The notes under the pieces: generated by a model
What the model saw: the letters and a program-made list of their open reading frames with translations, nothing else
What the model was told of the DNA's origin: nothing
Databases searched by the model: none
Made by a program: the position numbers and the translations under genes
In this document: positions 11,081 through 23,830 of the stretch, piece by piece
Numbering within the stretch: the first letter of the stretch is position 1
Layout of the letters: the number at the start of each line of letters is the position of its first letter
Origin: Cephalotus follicularis
Taxonomy: Eukaryota; Streptophyta; Magnoliopsida; Oxalidales; Cephalotaceae
NCBI GenBank assembly: GCA_001972305.1
Contig: BDDD01000117.1
Span: forward strand, 372,001 to 436,000
Length of the DNA: 64,000 bases
Reading direction: 5' to 3'

Positions 11081-14000
11081 CTAGAACAAATGAGGGTAAC
11101 GCTCCCTAATGTCCTCCTCGCGTTCCCAAGTTTCCTCATCGGGTTTATGGAACTGCCATTGAACCTTCACCATAGGAATTGTTCGGTTCCTCAATACCTG
11201 TGTCTTCCAATCCAGAATCTGTATTGGTAACTCTTCGCAAGAAAGGTCATCTCGAACAGGAACTAAATCATAATTCAAGACATGTGACGGGTCTCGAATA
11301 TATCTCCTCAGCATAGACACATGGAAGACATCATGCACATTTGACAGTGCATGAGGTAAGGCAAGTTGATAATCTACCTCCCCAACTCTCTCTAAGATAT
11401 CGAAAGCACCAATGTAGCGCGGAGCTAGCTTGCCATTCTTCCCAAATCTCTACACGCCCTTCCATGGCGAAACCTTCAGAAACACATGATCACCAACATC
11501 GAAGGTCAGAGGCCTCCTCTTGACGCTGTCCACCTAGCTCTTCTGTGGGCTATGAGCTGCAAGCAGTCTCTCCCTGATGAATTTGACTTTCTCAGAAGTC
11601 TCCTCCACCAGATCCGATCTAAGCAAAGGTCGCTTACACACCTCATCCTAACAGATGGGTGATCTACACTTTCTCCCATACAGAGCCTCGTATGGTGCCA
11701 TACTAATACTGGAATGATAGCTGTTATTATAAGAAAACTCTATCAGAGGAATGTGGTCCTCCCAAGTACCAGCAAAGTCAATAATACAAACTCGGAGCAT
11801 ATCCTCCAAGGTCTGGATAGTACGCTCTGACTGGCCATCAATCTATGGGTGGAAAGTTGTGCTCAGGTTCAGCTTCATCCCAAAAGCTGTCTGGATACTC
11901 TTCCAAAAGTTGGAAGTGAAAATCGAGTCTCTGTCACAGACTATTCTCACGGGAACACCATGTAGTCTCACTATCTCCTTCACATACAACCGAGCCAACT
12001 TGCTCGTAGAATCAGTAACATGAGTAGGCAAAAAGTGTGCTGACTTCGTGAGCCGATCCACAATGACCCACACTGCATTGTGATGGTTCCGAGTCAGAGG
12101 AAAACCCGAAACAAAATCCTTCTTCACATGCTCCCATTTCCACTATGGAATTGGTAAAGGCTGTAACAAACCCGTTGGCCTCTGGTGCTCAGCCTTGACA
12201 GTCTGACAAGTATAACACTTTGCGACATAATCAGCAATCTCTTTCTTCATACCGGACCACCAGTAATTCCTTCTCATATCTTGATACATTTTTGTGCTTC
12301 CAGGATGTATGCTATACCATGATTTATGTACTGCATATAACAATTCACTTCTTATCCAAGCCTCATCAGGAACACATACCCGACCCCAAAATCTCAGAAT
12401 GCCATCAGAGTGCATCTGAAAATCAGACTCCGAACCTAGATTCTCGCGAATCCCCATTAGTTCAGGATCAATCAATTGTGCATCCTTTATATGGTCCAGT
12501 AACGCCGGCTATGTCTGCATGCTAGCCACAAAAACCCCCGGTGACTGATTAAACGGAGACCACTCTTGGAAGTCCTCTAACATCTTCCACTGAGATATCA
12601 TCGTGTTAGCAACCAAAGCCTTACGGCTCAAAGCATCCGTGACCACATTCGCTTTCTCGGGATGTTACTGAATGCTGCAGTCATAGTCATTAAAGAACTC
12701 GACCCATGTTTAGTGTATCTTGATAGAAAAGATACCTCAAACTCTTGTGGTCAGTGAAAATCTCGAACTGTGCCCCATATAGATAATGTCTCCATTTCCG
12801 AAGAGAAAAAATAACCACGGCCATCTCAAGATCATGCGTCGGGTAGTTCTCCTCATACGGCTTTAGCTTTCGTGAAGCATAAGCGATCACTCTACCTCGT
12901 TGCATCAACACGCCACCCAATCCCTTACCTGAAGCATCACTATAGACTGCGAAGCCCTCGTTACCCTCAGGTAACGCCAAAATAGGAGCAGAAACCAACC
13001 GATCCTTCAGATCACAAAAACTGGCTTCACACTCATCATCCCAGATAAACAAAGTCTTCTTTTGAGTAATCTTCGTCAAAGGTGTAGCTATTCTTGAGAA
13101 ATTCTGAATGAACCTCCGATAATAACCTGCCAAACCAAGAAAACTGCGAACCTCAGTCACATTCCTTGGTTGCGGCCAATCTCGCACCACTTCTGTCTTC
13201 GTCGGATCCACCGCCAAACCCTCTCTAGATACAATGTGATCCAGAAAGATCACATGGTTGAGCCAGAACTCACATTTACCAAACTTTGCGTACAACTGAT
13301 GCTCTATGAGAATCCGCAAAACTACTCTCAGATGATATGCGTGTTCCTTCTCACTCCTTGAGTACACTGGTATGTCATAAATGAACACCACTACAAACTT
13401 ATCCAGGTACGGTCGAAACACATCGTTCATCAGCGACATAAACGCTGTCGGTACGTTGGTGACACCAAACGGCATTACGAAGAACTCATAATGACCATAC
13501 CAAGTCCGGAAGGCAGTATTCTCTATATCTCCCTCCTTCACTCTCAGCTGGTGATAACCCAACTTCAGGTCGAGTTTAGAAAACACCCTTGACCCTTGCA
13601 ACTGGTCAAACAAATCCTCGATTTGTGGAAGAGGATACTTGTTTTTAAATGTGGCCTTATTCAACATCCTATAGTCGATACAAAGCCTCATCGACCCATC
13701 TTTCTTTTTCACAAATAATACTGGCGCGCCCCACGGAGAAACATGGGGCCGTATAAAACCCTTATCAATATGGTCTTGCAACTGTAGTTTCAACTCTTGC
13801 AACTCCGTCGGAGCCATTCGGTAAGGCACCTTAGAAATAGGAGTCGTACCTGGTACTAAATCAATCACAAAATCCATGCTCCTCTTTGGTGGCAAAGACA
13901 CCAAATCTGCAGGGAACACATCTGGAAACTCATTCACAACAGGAACTTCCTCCAGATTCTTACCTTTCTCTTTTCTTCTGTCAACCACATGTGCTAGAAA

Positions 14001-15709
14001 CCCTTCACACCCTTTCTCCAAATACCTTGATGCATGAATAAATGAAATAATCGGCGTCGAGAATCCCTTGTCCCCCATAAATTGGAATGTAGTGTCGTAA
14101 GGTAGGCAAAGGTCCACAATCTTGCTATAACAATCCATGCATGCACGGTAGGCTGACAACCAGTCCATACCCAAGATGATATCAAATCATGTATGGGCAG
14201 TACGATCAAATCTGCATACAATGGAACACCTGCCATAGAAATCTCGCAACCCCTGTATACCGAATCTGTACACATGGAACCTCTAGTAGGTGTACTCACA
14301 TCGAGAACATATGGCATGCAATCAGGAGACACATCTAAACACGATGCAAATCGGGAAGCAATAAAAGAATGCGAAGCTCCCGAATCCATCAGCAATCTAG
14401 CAGAAAAACCGCAAACATATATAGTTCCTCCCACAACAGAAGTAGACTCCGGAACCTCTGTTTAGGTGAGAATGAAAACTCTACCTTTAATGATACCCTT
14501 GTCGGTATCCCTCCGCTGTGACGGTCTAGCTGCAGCACTACTACCACCAGCGGGTTCCGTAGGCACGGTCGCCTGACCCCTCGGACAATCCCTTGCTAAA
14601 TGGCTAGCGGTCCCACACCTTAAGCATAACCTGTGCTTCATCCAACAATCTTTCTGCTGGTGGCCTTCAAGACCACAATGGAAACAACCCCCAGGCTTCG
14701 TACTACTGCCCTGACTGGTAGACTGGTTGGATCTATTTCTTGGTGACTTCGTTGGAGAACCACTGCTCTGCCATTACGATTATGTCGGCCTAGAGTGAGT
14801 AGATGTCTGTTTACTCTGCTGTGCTCGGGCTCTCTCGGCCTGATCTTCACTCGATATGCTCTCTAACAATCTCGCCTTCTGGGCGACCTCAACAAAAGTA
14901 CCAAGCTCCATAGCTCTAATCCGAGACCGAAGATCTGGTCGTAAACCCCTCAGAAACCTCCGGATCTTCTTTTCCTCATCTACCACCAGATAGGCTGAAT
15001 GTCTGGCCAACTCCACAAACCTGGCCTGATACTCGGCCACCGTCATGTCACCCTGCCGCAGCTCTAAGAGCTCTGTCTCTCTCCTATCCCGCTCTAACGG
15101 GGGTACATAAGTCTCCAGGAATTCCTCCTGAAACCCCTCCCAAGTACTAGCAACTCCGGTGGCTTTCCATTTAGCTTTGACCATCTCCCACTAGTGAGTG
15201 GCCTCACCCCACAATAGGTACACAGCAAATCTCAGTTTCTGTCTGTCAGTGCACTCCATCACCTCGAAGATCTTCTCTATATCTAGTAGCCACCTCTCTG
15301 CAATAGTGGCATCAAGCTCCCCTTTGAAACTGGGAGGATTATATCTCATGAACCTCTCAAGGTTCCTTCCAAACCGATTACCGTCATCGTGTATACCCTG
15401 ACCAGGAGCCAGTTGCTGAGGCTGAGCTTGAGCATAAAATCTCCGCATCTCCTCCATGTTCACTGCATTAGCGGCCATCTGTTGCTGATTAGCAGCTATC
15501 TGCTGTTGGATGTAGTCAGCGATGCGGTCCATCGGATCTCTCACATTAGGCAGTGCCTCTGGGACATTCATATTGGCAGCCCCCTGGGGAACATTTTTCA
15601 TAGGATCTTCCCCAACATTTACTCCCTCGGGAACATCTTCCTCAACAAGCCCACGCTTTCCACGTCTTCTCCGACCGTCCATTTTGTTCCTATATGAAAA
15701 AGATGTCAT
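11081..15709 (-). pseudogene. L gag-pol coding region
   Basis: Domains in element order: gag (about 15709-14770, start MDGRRRRGKRG, with 'RRFLRGLRPDLRSRI'); zinc knuckle (about 14720-14600); aspartic protease with 'LLMDSGASHSFI' (about 14400); reverse transcriptase with '[17 protein letters not shown]' (about 13710) and '[17 protein letters not shown]' (about 13120); RNase H with '[14 protein letters not shown]' (about 12950) and '[10 protein letters not shown]' (about 12740); integrase zinc finger '[11 protein letters not shown]...CYTCQ' (about 12330-12210) and core (about 12127-11840); C-terminal chromodomain-like tail ending 'ERYPHLF' (11081). It is a fossil with several breaks. The chromodomain type suggests targeting to heterochromatin (family knowledge). 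Confidence 0.9.
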
Positions 15710-15783
15710 TAGTAATCATCTCAAAGAAACAACTCGTTAATTGCCAAGGATAGTATCCTAACTAAGCATATAAATGGATATAT

Positions 15784-15795
15784 GCTCTGATACCA
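15784..15795 (-). other. L primer-binding site (initiator tRNA-Met)
   Basis: The minus strand reads TGGTATCAGAGC, four bases inside the 5' LTR edge at 15800. Confidence 0.9.
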
Positions 15796-15799
15796 CTGT

Positions 15800-17410
15800 T
15801 GTCACACCCCGCTTCGTTAACAACATATAAGTCATGGCAATTTAACTTAAATATTCAGCTTATGCAAAAATGGTAAATTTAAAACTTTAAATACCATTAA
15901 CATCTTGCTGAAGCATTTAAATATAAGCTAAAAATAAACCGAATCATGCCTCCCATACCACATGATTCCATCATTTAACATTAACAAGTCATGTTAACTA
16001 CCCACAAACAGAGCGTGATCAAAGTCGATTAACATCATTAAAACATCAATACAGTAATCCGAAATAAAACGTGTTTTAATACATCGTTTAACATTTATTT
16101 TATGCAAATAAAGCTCCATCTCTCCTCGGGTTCGGCCACGCACGGTGGATATCCATATCACTGCATCAATCTGCAATATTAGGGGGTTAGCCTTTGTCCT
16201 CACTCAGCTCACTCATAAGTGTAATTCAAGGTCAGTAATAATGAATGTCATCAAATGAATGCATTCATAATGCAATACATAATACACTATAAAACATATA
16301 TACGTATATATGTGTATCTATACCAATAGGCGCATCCATGCCAAGTGGCTACAACCATCATTCCATCAATCATGTCTCAAAAGACCAATCCAATCAATCC
16401 TGTCAATCCGCTGTTTCTTGCATGAAGGTCAAACAAACAGTGTTTATGGGTGTTCTTATCCATCTCCTGGCCCCTAGGCGCACAAACCCGCCCCTAGTCC
16501 TCAATGACACCTCAATCACGGAAATAGCGCAGCATCAATCCAATCAGTGTGGGTGTCCCTAGCCATCTCCTGGCCCCTAGGCGCACAATCCCGCCCCTAG
16601 TCCTCAATAACACCTCCATCAAAGAATTAGCGCAGCATCAATCCAGTCACAAACATCAATCAGTCAATCCAAAATCAATCCAAAATCAAATCGTTTCCAA
16701 GTAGTTTATAGGTTATAAAATACTGGAAATAAAACATTTTATTTTAAGAATGTATTCCATCTTTGAAACCATGTTTCAATCTGTCAAAAACATACATTTC
16801 TCACAATATATATTTTCGCATATAGTAATGATTGTATAAAATCATTTACACATTTCTAAAACGAAATAAACACTTTAGAATCAGTAAACACAATCCACAG
16901 CAAGCTTCCAAGTCCTCAATCCAAGGTATGGAGCAATTTGGGTTAACTCCTCTCACTCACAAACTCTCCATTTCTTTTTCTCTTAGAATGCTGATAGAAG
17001 AGGGGAGAAAGTGTGTTTTTATGGACATTGTCGTGCCTCTCTCCTCACAAGCTGACACTGTCACTAGTTATTGTCCTCTCTCCCATCTCCTCTGCCAAAT
17101 GGGGTCTGCCAACACGTTTTTAACTGACATGTCCCATGGCAGTTGGCTGCCTTGTCTAGGCAGTCGGCTACCTCTGCTGACACAATCCAGTCGGTTGCCC
17201 CTCACAGCAGCTGGCTGGTTCCTTCCCTTAGGTTCCAGTCGACTGCCTCCTCATGGCATTCGGCTGCCCGCCTGTTTTCAACGTACCAACACCTCTTTTC
17301 TTACAACTTTTCAACACACAAAAGAGGGAAATCATGGTTCTAATTAATTCAAAGCATAAATTACATTGGAAATATAATATAACACTTTAATGAAAATCCT
17401 GGGCGTTACA
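15800..17410 (-). repeat. L 5' LTR (1611 bases)
   Basis: Matches 9460-11035 along its whole length, apart from about 35 extra bases near 16901-16936. Its outer end (CTGGGCGTTACA) meets the CTGTG target copy. It carries the same duplicated block (about 16440-16640) and CAGTCGACTG-like cluster (about 17145-17270) as its partner. Confidence 0.92.
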
Positions 17411-19139
17411 CTGTGATATAAGGTATTGAATGGATGAGTGCAAGAATAGATTGTATATTATGGTCCTCTGTAAAAGATGGGTGTTAGACTTGGTAAATAG
17501 TGAATTCTAAATGTTAGTTGGCGTCTCCTGGTGCTCTAAGTTGCCACCATCGGGCGTTTAAAACACTGGAGTATACTCCTGACCACGTCTCCTGTGTACC
17601 ACGTGTATGTCATAGTATCCTGGTGGCTAAATATGCTCCACGTGCAATATGGCGTCCACCTAACGCCTTGCCAAGTAGAGAACAGTGCCAACCACTGTCC
17701 AGGATGCCATCTTCGTGCGCCAGAGATGGCCATGACCCATGCGCCAGAGATGGCCATACGCCGAGGTGCTGAGCTCTCCATCCTGAAAAATACACCTGAG
17801 CTACTAAGCACACGACACCCATGCGTCCCAAGAATGGCTTGGTACCAATTCTCTACTGCCATGCGCCCAAAGAAGCGACACTATGCACCTAGGCATTGTC
17901 CTCTGCCAAAACGCTGATGTGCCAAATGCCAGAGCAGTGGATGTCGAGGAGAAATGGCGCCGAGAAACATGTGTCAAAGGAGTCAATAGTATTCACCAGA
18001 GGTGCCGTGGGCAGAGGTCCCAAGTACCAAGGTTCAGAGCATCGAGGTTCTGTGAGCCGGCGTGCCATGCACCCGAGGACATGCATACCATAAATGCCAT
18101 GCCGAAGCACTATCCACATGCGCTGCGTCCAGGGACGCACCAGTGCCATGTGCCGATGTGCCACGGATAGTTGTCCCCTGGCATGCACCGAGGTGCTGCG
18201 CATGGCTATCCCTGGGTTACACCCGAGCATGAAACACAATTGAGTCCTCCTCTGGCTATACGACGAGCAAGAGTGAAATGTTGTGAACCATGCTTGGCAC
18301 TCATACGCTATGCATGTTGAAGCTCTCTAATGGTGCATCAGAGCTCTCCATACATGCGTCCGTAGCATGCAATGCAGAATGGCAGAGCTCGTCTGCCATG
18401 AGTCCCAAGCTTGGAAAGGTGTCGAGCTTCCAACGCCATGTCTCCCGAGCATGGCTTTGCACTAGAGCTCTTTACAATATGTACACCATGCAAGTGTTGA
18501 GCAGAGAGGGTTGCATGTGTCTAAGCTCCATGCAGGTGGCTCTGCATGCCACGTCGGGCTCTCCATGGTGGGCATGCACAGTATGCATTCATGCGCCCGA
18601 GTGTGAACACATGGGAGCTCTCCTCTTGCAACGGCGAGCCTTCCACCCTCTGAATACGACCTCTACATACCTCGACACCGAGCACTGTCTAGTGCATGTC
18701 TTCCCTGCATGCCATGGCGTTGAGCCCTCCTTCGCATTCATCCCGACCATACACTGCGAGTGCTGAACTCTCCACAAAGCATGCGTCCCAGAGCATTTGC
18801 ATATGGCTCTCGGATAAGGCTCTTCACGCACCCAGGGCATGTAATTATAATGTCCAACAATACCATGCATGCTTTAACAATGTAGTGAGCGATACAGTAT
18901 GCAATGAAGTACAGAGGATGACCATTAGATTGGATCAATGACGTGGAGAATGCTGAGCATCCCATTACCTGCATGCGAGTGTGGCGCTAATTAAGACTGT
19001 CACATGCGCCTTTATATATTCCTAATATATATATATGGGCTGCTATATTATTAGTAAAATGAATGAAGGTAGATCCTATTAAAAGTATTATTAATGTACT
19101 GTTAATGAAATGTAGTGTACTGTACTGTTACTATACTGG

Positions 19140-19310
19140 ATCACCGACCGAGATAAGCCCTATGGGGATCACCGACCAAGATGAGCCAGTAAGGCTATTT
19201 CTGAGATGACCTAATGGGTCACCTAATTGATCTGAACCAGCTGGGTCACCGAGATAGCCAATGGATTACCGACCAAGATGAACCGTCGGATCACCAACTG
19301 AGATGAGCCA
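19140..19310. repeat. CACCGACCGAGATGAG array in K 5' LTR
   Basis: Five to six imperfect units of 'GGATCACCGACCGAGATGAG' type, with spacing of 20-40 bases. The same array is at 26110-26290 in the K 3' LTR, and inverted at 3430-3605 in J. Confidence 0.85.
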
Positions 19311-20047
19311 CATTGACTATTATTACTGTTCCTGAATAACTGTTATGGTTACTGTATAATTAATATTGTGTTCCTCTCCTCCGCCTATTACTCCTAGTGC
19401 GCGTATATTGCTCTTCCTAAAAGTCGAGGAACCCGAGGAACCGGTATGCCTAAAATGTAATGTTGTTCCTGTTCTGGTTCCTCTGCCTTAATGTCTGGAG
19501 TGCGTTACCGCTCCTCCTTCAGTGGGGGATGCCGGGAAAGGATTTATTGTGACTACTAGTGACTGTCAACCATTGTGAATGGACTGCACTATATATTGTA
19601 TGGTTTGTTATTGCATCTCTCATTGCATATGTCTGCTGCATCTGCATCTTACATCCGTACGTGGGTGGTAGTTCCTACACGATGAGTGGTCACTGACCCA
19701 TTGCATTTTGATGTAATGGGTCAGGTACAGGTGGAGCTTCGCAGAAAGCTGAGGATTGAAGCCCCGGGTGAGCCTCCTCCCTCTTATTGCAGTTCGACGA
19801 CCCAAAAGCATAAGGATACTGTATTTTTTTTTATGATCTATCGGCTTGTGGCAGAGCTTTGATGAACAGTATTGTATAACTTTGGGTTTTATCCACACAA
19901 GTGATAATTTATTGGAATTATTCCGCATGCGTTATTATACTGTTAAATGTTTTTAATTATTCCGCCGGATATTAGTAAATGAATAGTACTATCCAAAGCG
20001 CGTCAAACCTTGTGAGTTGACTCTTGGGGTTTGGGGTGTTACAATTT

Positions 20048-20058
20048 TGGTATCAGAG
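20048..20058 (+). other. K primer-binding site (initiator tRNA-Met)
   Basis: TGGTATCAGAG lies four bases after the LTR end (GGTGTTACA at 20043). It fixes K's orientation and 5' LTR edge. Confidence 0.9.
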
Positions 20059-20149
20059 ACGTGGTTCTCCTACGCTAGGTATACCAGTAAGGAGTCCTTG
20101 GCTTCTAAAATAAATTGCATACGGATAAGATAAGTGGATATCAACCCTT

Positions 20150-20960
20150 TGTTGTTATACCAAAGTGAAAATGAACGGTCGTCGAAGTAGAACTGCATGA
20201 GGAGCCAGTGCCGAGCCGTTGACTAGACGTGCTTAAGCAAAATAGAGATGCAGAAGAGTGAATGTAGCCCAAGAGGCTGAAATGACAATAAGGTCTATGA
20301 CATGTAAAATGGATAAGTGACTGACTGTATGGACTAGAATGAGTGGGTGATTGATCGAATGGTCCAAAATGCATGCGTGTTTGACGGAGTGGATTTTGTA
20401 TCGGAGGATAATTGAATGGTCTATTGATTGATTGAGTGGATGGATCCTAAGCTAGAACCATCGGGGATTGGCCAGTGAGTAATCGAGTGAATGATTGATT
20501 CCAAAAGGGATTGACAGAATGAATGATTGAATGACTGAGTAAATAATTGAATGATTGATTTGACGACCAAGTGAATGAACGAATGATTAAAAAGGGGATG
20601 CGGTTAACTACTTATATATGCTGGTATGGGACAATATATATATTTATTCAACCACTAGATGTTAACCATTTGTATATATGTTGGTATGGGACGACATATA
20701 TATATCTAGTCAGCTTCTAGATTCCTCGCTGAGTGCTAAGTGGATATAAATCGTATTGATATCGTATCGTTATTGAATCGTATCAAATTGCCATGGATCA
20801 TTATTAAACCAGGATCTTCAAGAGACTGGGAATGAATGGATTGAGATTGAATGGATCGTTAATGAATGGACTGATATCCAATGGATTGCTAAAGAATGGA
20901 TTGTGATTGGATGAATAGTTATTGAATGAATAAACGGATTGAACAGTTACGGATTGTACG
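20150..20960 (+). repeat. Gag-start remnant followed by ATTGAATG array in K
   Basis: Near 20171 a short gag-like start is visible (MNGRRSRTA, compare MDGRRRRGKRG in L), followed by about 40 codons of related sequence. From about 20330 the DNA becomes imperfect TGATTGAATGAATG words, which run to about 20960 around the hairpin pair. The J copy has the same order. No zinc knuckle or protease is recognised before pol begins near 21051. Confidence 0.7.
20612..20702 (+). other. Pair of conserved hairpins in K
   Basis: Second hairpin: arms 20673-20681 (TATATATGT) and 20694-20702, nine perfect pairs, with loop TGGTATGGGACG. That loop is the exact complement of the 12-base loop in J. First hairpin: around 20614-20641, with loop GGTATGGGAC and a stem that now has one mismatch and a G-T pair. 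They lie about 570-650 bases after the primer-binding site. Confidence 0.75.
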
Positions 20961-21050
20961 GTTCAGATTAAAAGATTATTGATCATATGGTTATGGAATT
21001 GTTATCGTATGATTAATGGATTGATTATTGGCACACTGTGCCTGTGAGGA

Positions 21051-23600
21051 TTGAGACAGGAAGGTGTAACCTTCAATGTGTCTGGACAGTCCCCGTTCCA
21101 GTTTATTGGAACTCTAGAATGTCAACTGATTCAAATGATATCCACTATGGGGATTGATAGACTGTTAAGACAAGGTCGTAATGTTACTTGGCACATGTTG
21201 ACAATAATAGGAGATGGACACCAAAGTTGGTGTATGTTCCGAGATGTGTTTCCGGAGGAATTAACACCCTTACCTCCCAATAAAGATGTGGAATGTTCTA
21301 ATGATCATCTGCCAGGGACAACACCTATATCGAGAGCTCACTATCGAATGGCTTCCCTTGAATTGAAGGAATTAAATGTGCAGTTTGGAGTTACTCGATA
21401 AAGGTTTCATCCGACCGAGTGTTTCTCCATGTGAAGCACCGGTCTTGTTTGTAAAAGAAAGGACAGATCGTGGCGAATGTGCACCAATTCTTGGAAGCTT
21501 AATAAAGTGACTTTTAAAAATAAATATTCGCTGCCTCGTATTGATGAGTTATCTGATCAACTCAAGGGATCGACGATGGTCTCTAAACTATACTTGAGAC
21601 CCGGATATCATCAGCTCAAGGCCAGGAGGGAAGATACTCCGAAAATAGCTTTTAGATCACGATATGGACGTTACGAATTTGTGGTTATGCTGTTTGGGGT
21701 GATCAATGCGCCTACCATATTTATGAGTTTGATGAATCAAGTGTTCAATCCATATCTTGATCGCTTTATCGTAATCTTTATTGATGATATCCTGGTGTAC
21801 TCAAAGACAATGAAAGAGCATGGAGAACATCTACACTTGGCCTTGCAAACTCTCCAAGATCATAGGTTGCATGCCAAGTTCAGCAATTGCAATTTTTGGT
21901 TGTCAGAGGTAATCTTTCTCGGTCATATTATATCCAGTGCCGGATTATCAGTAGATTCCCCAAGGACCGAAGCGGTTAAGGACTGAAAACGACCGGTGAA
22001 TATGACAGAGGTCCGAAATTTCTTAGGCTTTGCAGGATACTACCGTCGTTTTGAAAGATTCTCATGCACAACTACACCTCTGACCCGATTGATGCAGAAG
22101 AATGTAGAGTTGGAATGAAACGAACAATGTGAATGGAGCTCCCAGGAGCTCAAGCATCGTTTGACTTCTGCGTAAATTTTGGCTCACCATAAGGAAGTGA
22201 AAGTTTTACAATATACAGTGATACGTCAGGTAGTGGCCTGAGAAAGAATGAAAAAGTGATCGCTTACGCCTCAAGGAACTAAAACACCATGAGGAGAATT
22301 AACCAACCCGTGATCTGGTGTTGGCAACAGTAACGTTTGCTCTACGAAAATGGGAGCACTACCTATGTGGTGCAAAATTCGAGGTGTATACCAATCACAA
22401 AATTTTAAAGTACCTGTTTTCACGAAAGGATTTTTAAACATGAGACGGAGAAAATGGATGGAATTGCTCAACAACTACAATTATGAAATCCGGTACCATC
22501 CAGGAAAGCTAATGTTATGGCAGACGTGTTGAGTCGCCAATTAGCGTGTTTAACGATTTCTCATAAACAAGTACGCCCAATGTTATTGGAAAGTCAATGT
22601 ATGGATGGAATGCTGCGAAGGCTACAATGAATGATCAAGGTGGATGGAAATTTGACTCTGGATTCATGGTGACGAATTTATAAGATCCCGAGGAAAAATT
22701 TATATCCTTTAAAGAATTAAAGGTTGAGCTATTGTCATACGCTCACCGCTCCAGATTTCGGCGCATCGGCGAATTGTAAGATGTACCGGGATCTAAAGCT
22801 TTTGATATGAAGAAAGAGTGGGTATAGTTGCCACGGGCTTACTTTACCACTCAACTTACGGGATCGATACCTACCGTGAAAGGTAGAGTATATATCCATG
22901 AATCGGAGTAGCACAGCGGGAAGCGTCTCGGGTTGCTAAGAACAATAATTAACTAGAATGTTATACAAGTAAGTGCTGATCGCTTCTCTAAAAGTGCTCT
23001 TCTCCTTGCGATCAAAACCACCTACTCCCTTGAACAGATAGCAGCCTTGTAAATTGCAGAGATTGTGAAGCTCCATGGTGTACCTATCAGTGTAGTTTCT
23101 GACAGAGACCCTTGTTTTACATTCCGATTCTGAGAAAATTACAAACACCTCTTGGTACCCGGTAGTATTCCAACACTGTTTCCATCCCCAGACTGATAAT
23201 CAATCTAAAAGAATCCCATTTTGTTAGTTCAAGATGGGTGAACAGAATATTTTGGAGACCATAATTTGGTACAAGGAACGATGAAAAGAGTTAAAATGAT
23301 AAAAGAAAACTGTTAAATAGTACAAAAAGACAGAAAAGTGATGCGGATCATCGCAGAAAGGGACTGGAAATTGCAGCATGAGACCTTATGTCTCTTAAGG
23401 TCACACTTTTTAAGGTATCATGAGGTTCGGAAAGAAAGGAAAGCTATCTCCTCGCTTCATAGGACCTTTTAGGATCCATGAAGGGGCAGGTTTGCCGGTC
23501 TACCGACTGGCCTTGCCTTCCGGTTTATTGAATGTACAGAATGTCTTCCACGTTTTTATGTTAAAAAAAAACCAGCTCGACCCTTCTCATGTGCTTTAAT
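21051..23600 (+). pseudogene. K pol region
   Basis: Gypsy pol remains. A linker with 'LPGTTPISRAHYRMASLEL' (about 21310-21370) is followed by reverse transcriptase with '[20 protein letters not shown]' (about 21500) and '[18 protein letters not shown]' (about 21770-21820). Next come 'GHIISSAGLSVDSPRTEA' (about 21925-21975), RNase H with 'MRRRKWMELLNNYNYEIRYH' (about 22440-22500), and weak integrase-like sequence to about 23600. The reverse transcriptase is the best-preserved part. It has many breaks and is a fossil. It is closest in the window to J and to N's RNase H. Confidence 0.85.
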
Positions 23601-23812
23601 GGAAAATCTTACAGTTTGAACTGAACATGATCTATGTTGAGACTCCTGTCCGAATCCTTGATTGAAAGGCGAAACAATTGAGGACCAAAATGTTTCGGTA
23701 GAGAAGTATTGTGGTAATGATATGGAATTGGAAAAGCTACATGAGAATGGGAAAATGATATGGAAGTGACATATCCTCACCCGTTTTGACCCAAGAATCT
23801 CGGGATGAGATT

Positions 23813-23830
23813 CTTCCAAGGGGGGAGGAT
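23813..23830 (+). other. K polypurine tract
   Basis: TTCCAAGGGGGGAGGAT lies immediately before the 3' LTR start at 23831. Its position and purine run identify it as the plus-strand primer. Confidence 0.8.

Larger units (their letters stand above)
9460..17410 (-). mobile_element. Ty3/gypsy element L, Tekay-like chromovirus
   Basis: A minus-strand element with two LTRs (9460-11035 and 15800-17410), target duplication CTGTG at 9455-9459 and 17411-17415, primer-binding site at 15784-15795, polypurine tract at 11036-11053, and a recognisable gag-protease-RT-RNase H-integrase-chromodomain order between. The empty site is visible in the K 3' LTR near 24375. Hand comparison of about 600 LTR bases gives roughly 6-7% difference, which is a few million years at commonly assumed plant rates (inference). 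The layout is complete, but the coding part is broken in a handful of places. The C-terminal 'WEREEDIRERYPHLF' and integrase fit the Tekay (Del) clade. Confidence 0.93.
7847..20043 (+). repeat. K 5' LTR (about 3.18 kb net, split by O and L)
   Basis: The LTR pieces are 7847-8183, 9243-9459 and 17411-20043. Removing the two insertions and their 5-base duplications leaves about 3177 bases, against 3185 for the 3' LTR. Across each insertion the flanks run on as the uninterrupted 3' LTR does at about 24160 and 24370. The core (17500-18990) is rich in GCATGC, GAGCTC and CCGAGG words. A 'GATCACCGACCGAGATGAG' array follows at 19140-19310. The LTR ends TTGGGGTGTTACA. The short frames here are not genes. 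Confidence 0.9.

Noticed and set aside
17518-18870. Many open frames in the K LTR core (and at 24475-25900, 3835-5108) that could look like Cys/His/Met-rich small proteins
   Set aside because: They occur on both strands and several frames at once, lie inside LTRs, change between the two K LTRs, and arise from the repeated GCATGC/GAGCTC words. No domain is recognisable.
20048-20058. tRNA-Met gene fragments at the TGGTATCAGAG sites
   Set aside because: Only 11-12 bases match, and each site sits next to an LTR or viral leader, so these are primer-binding sites. I found no tRNA fold.
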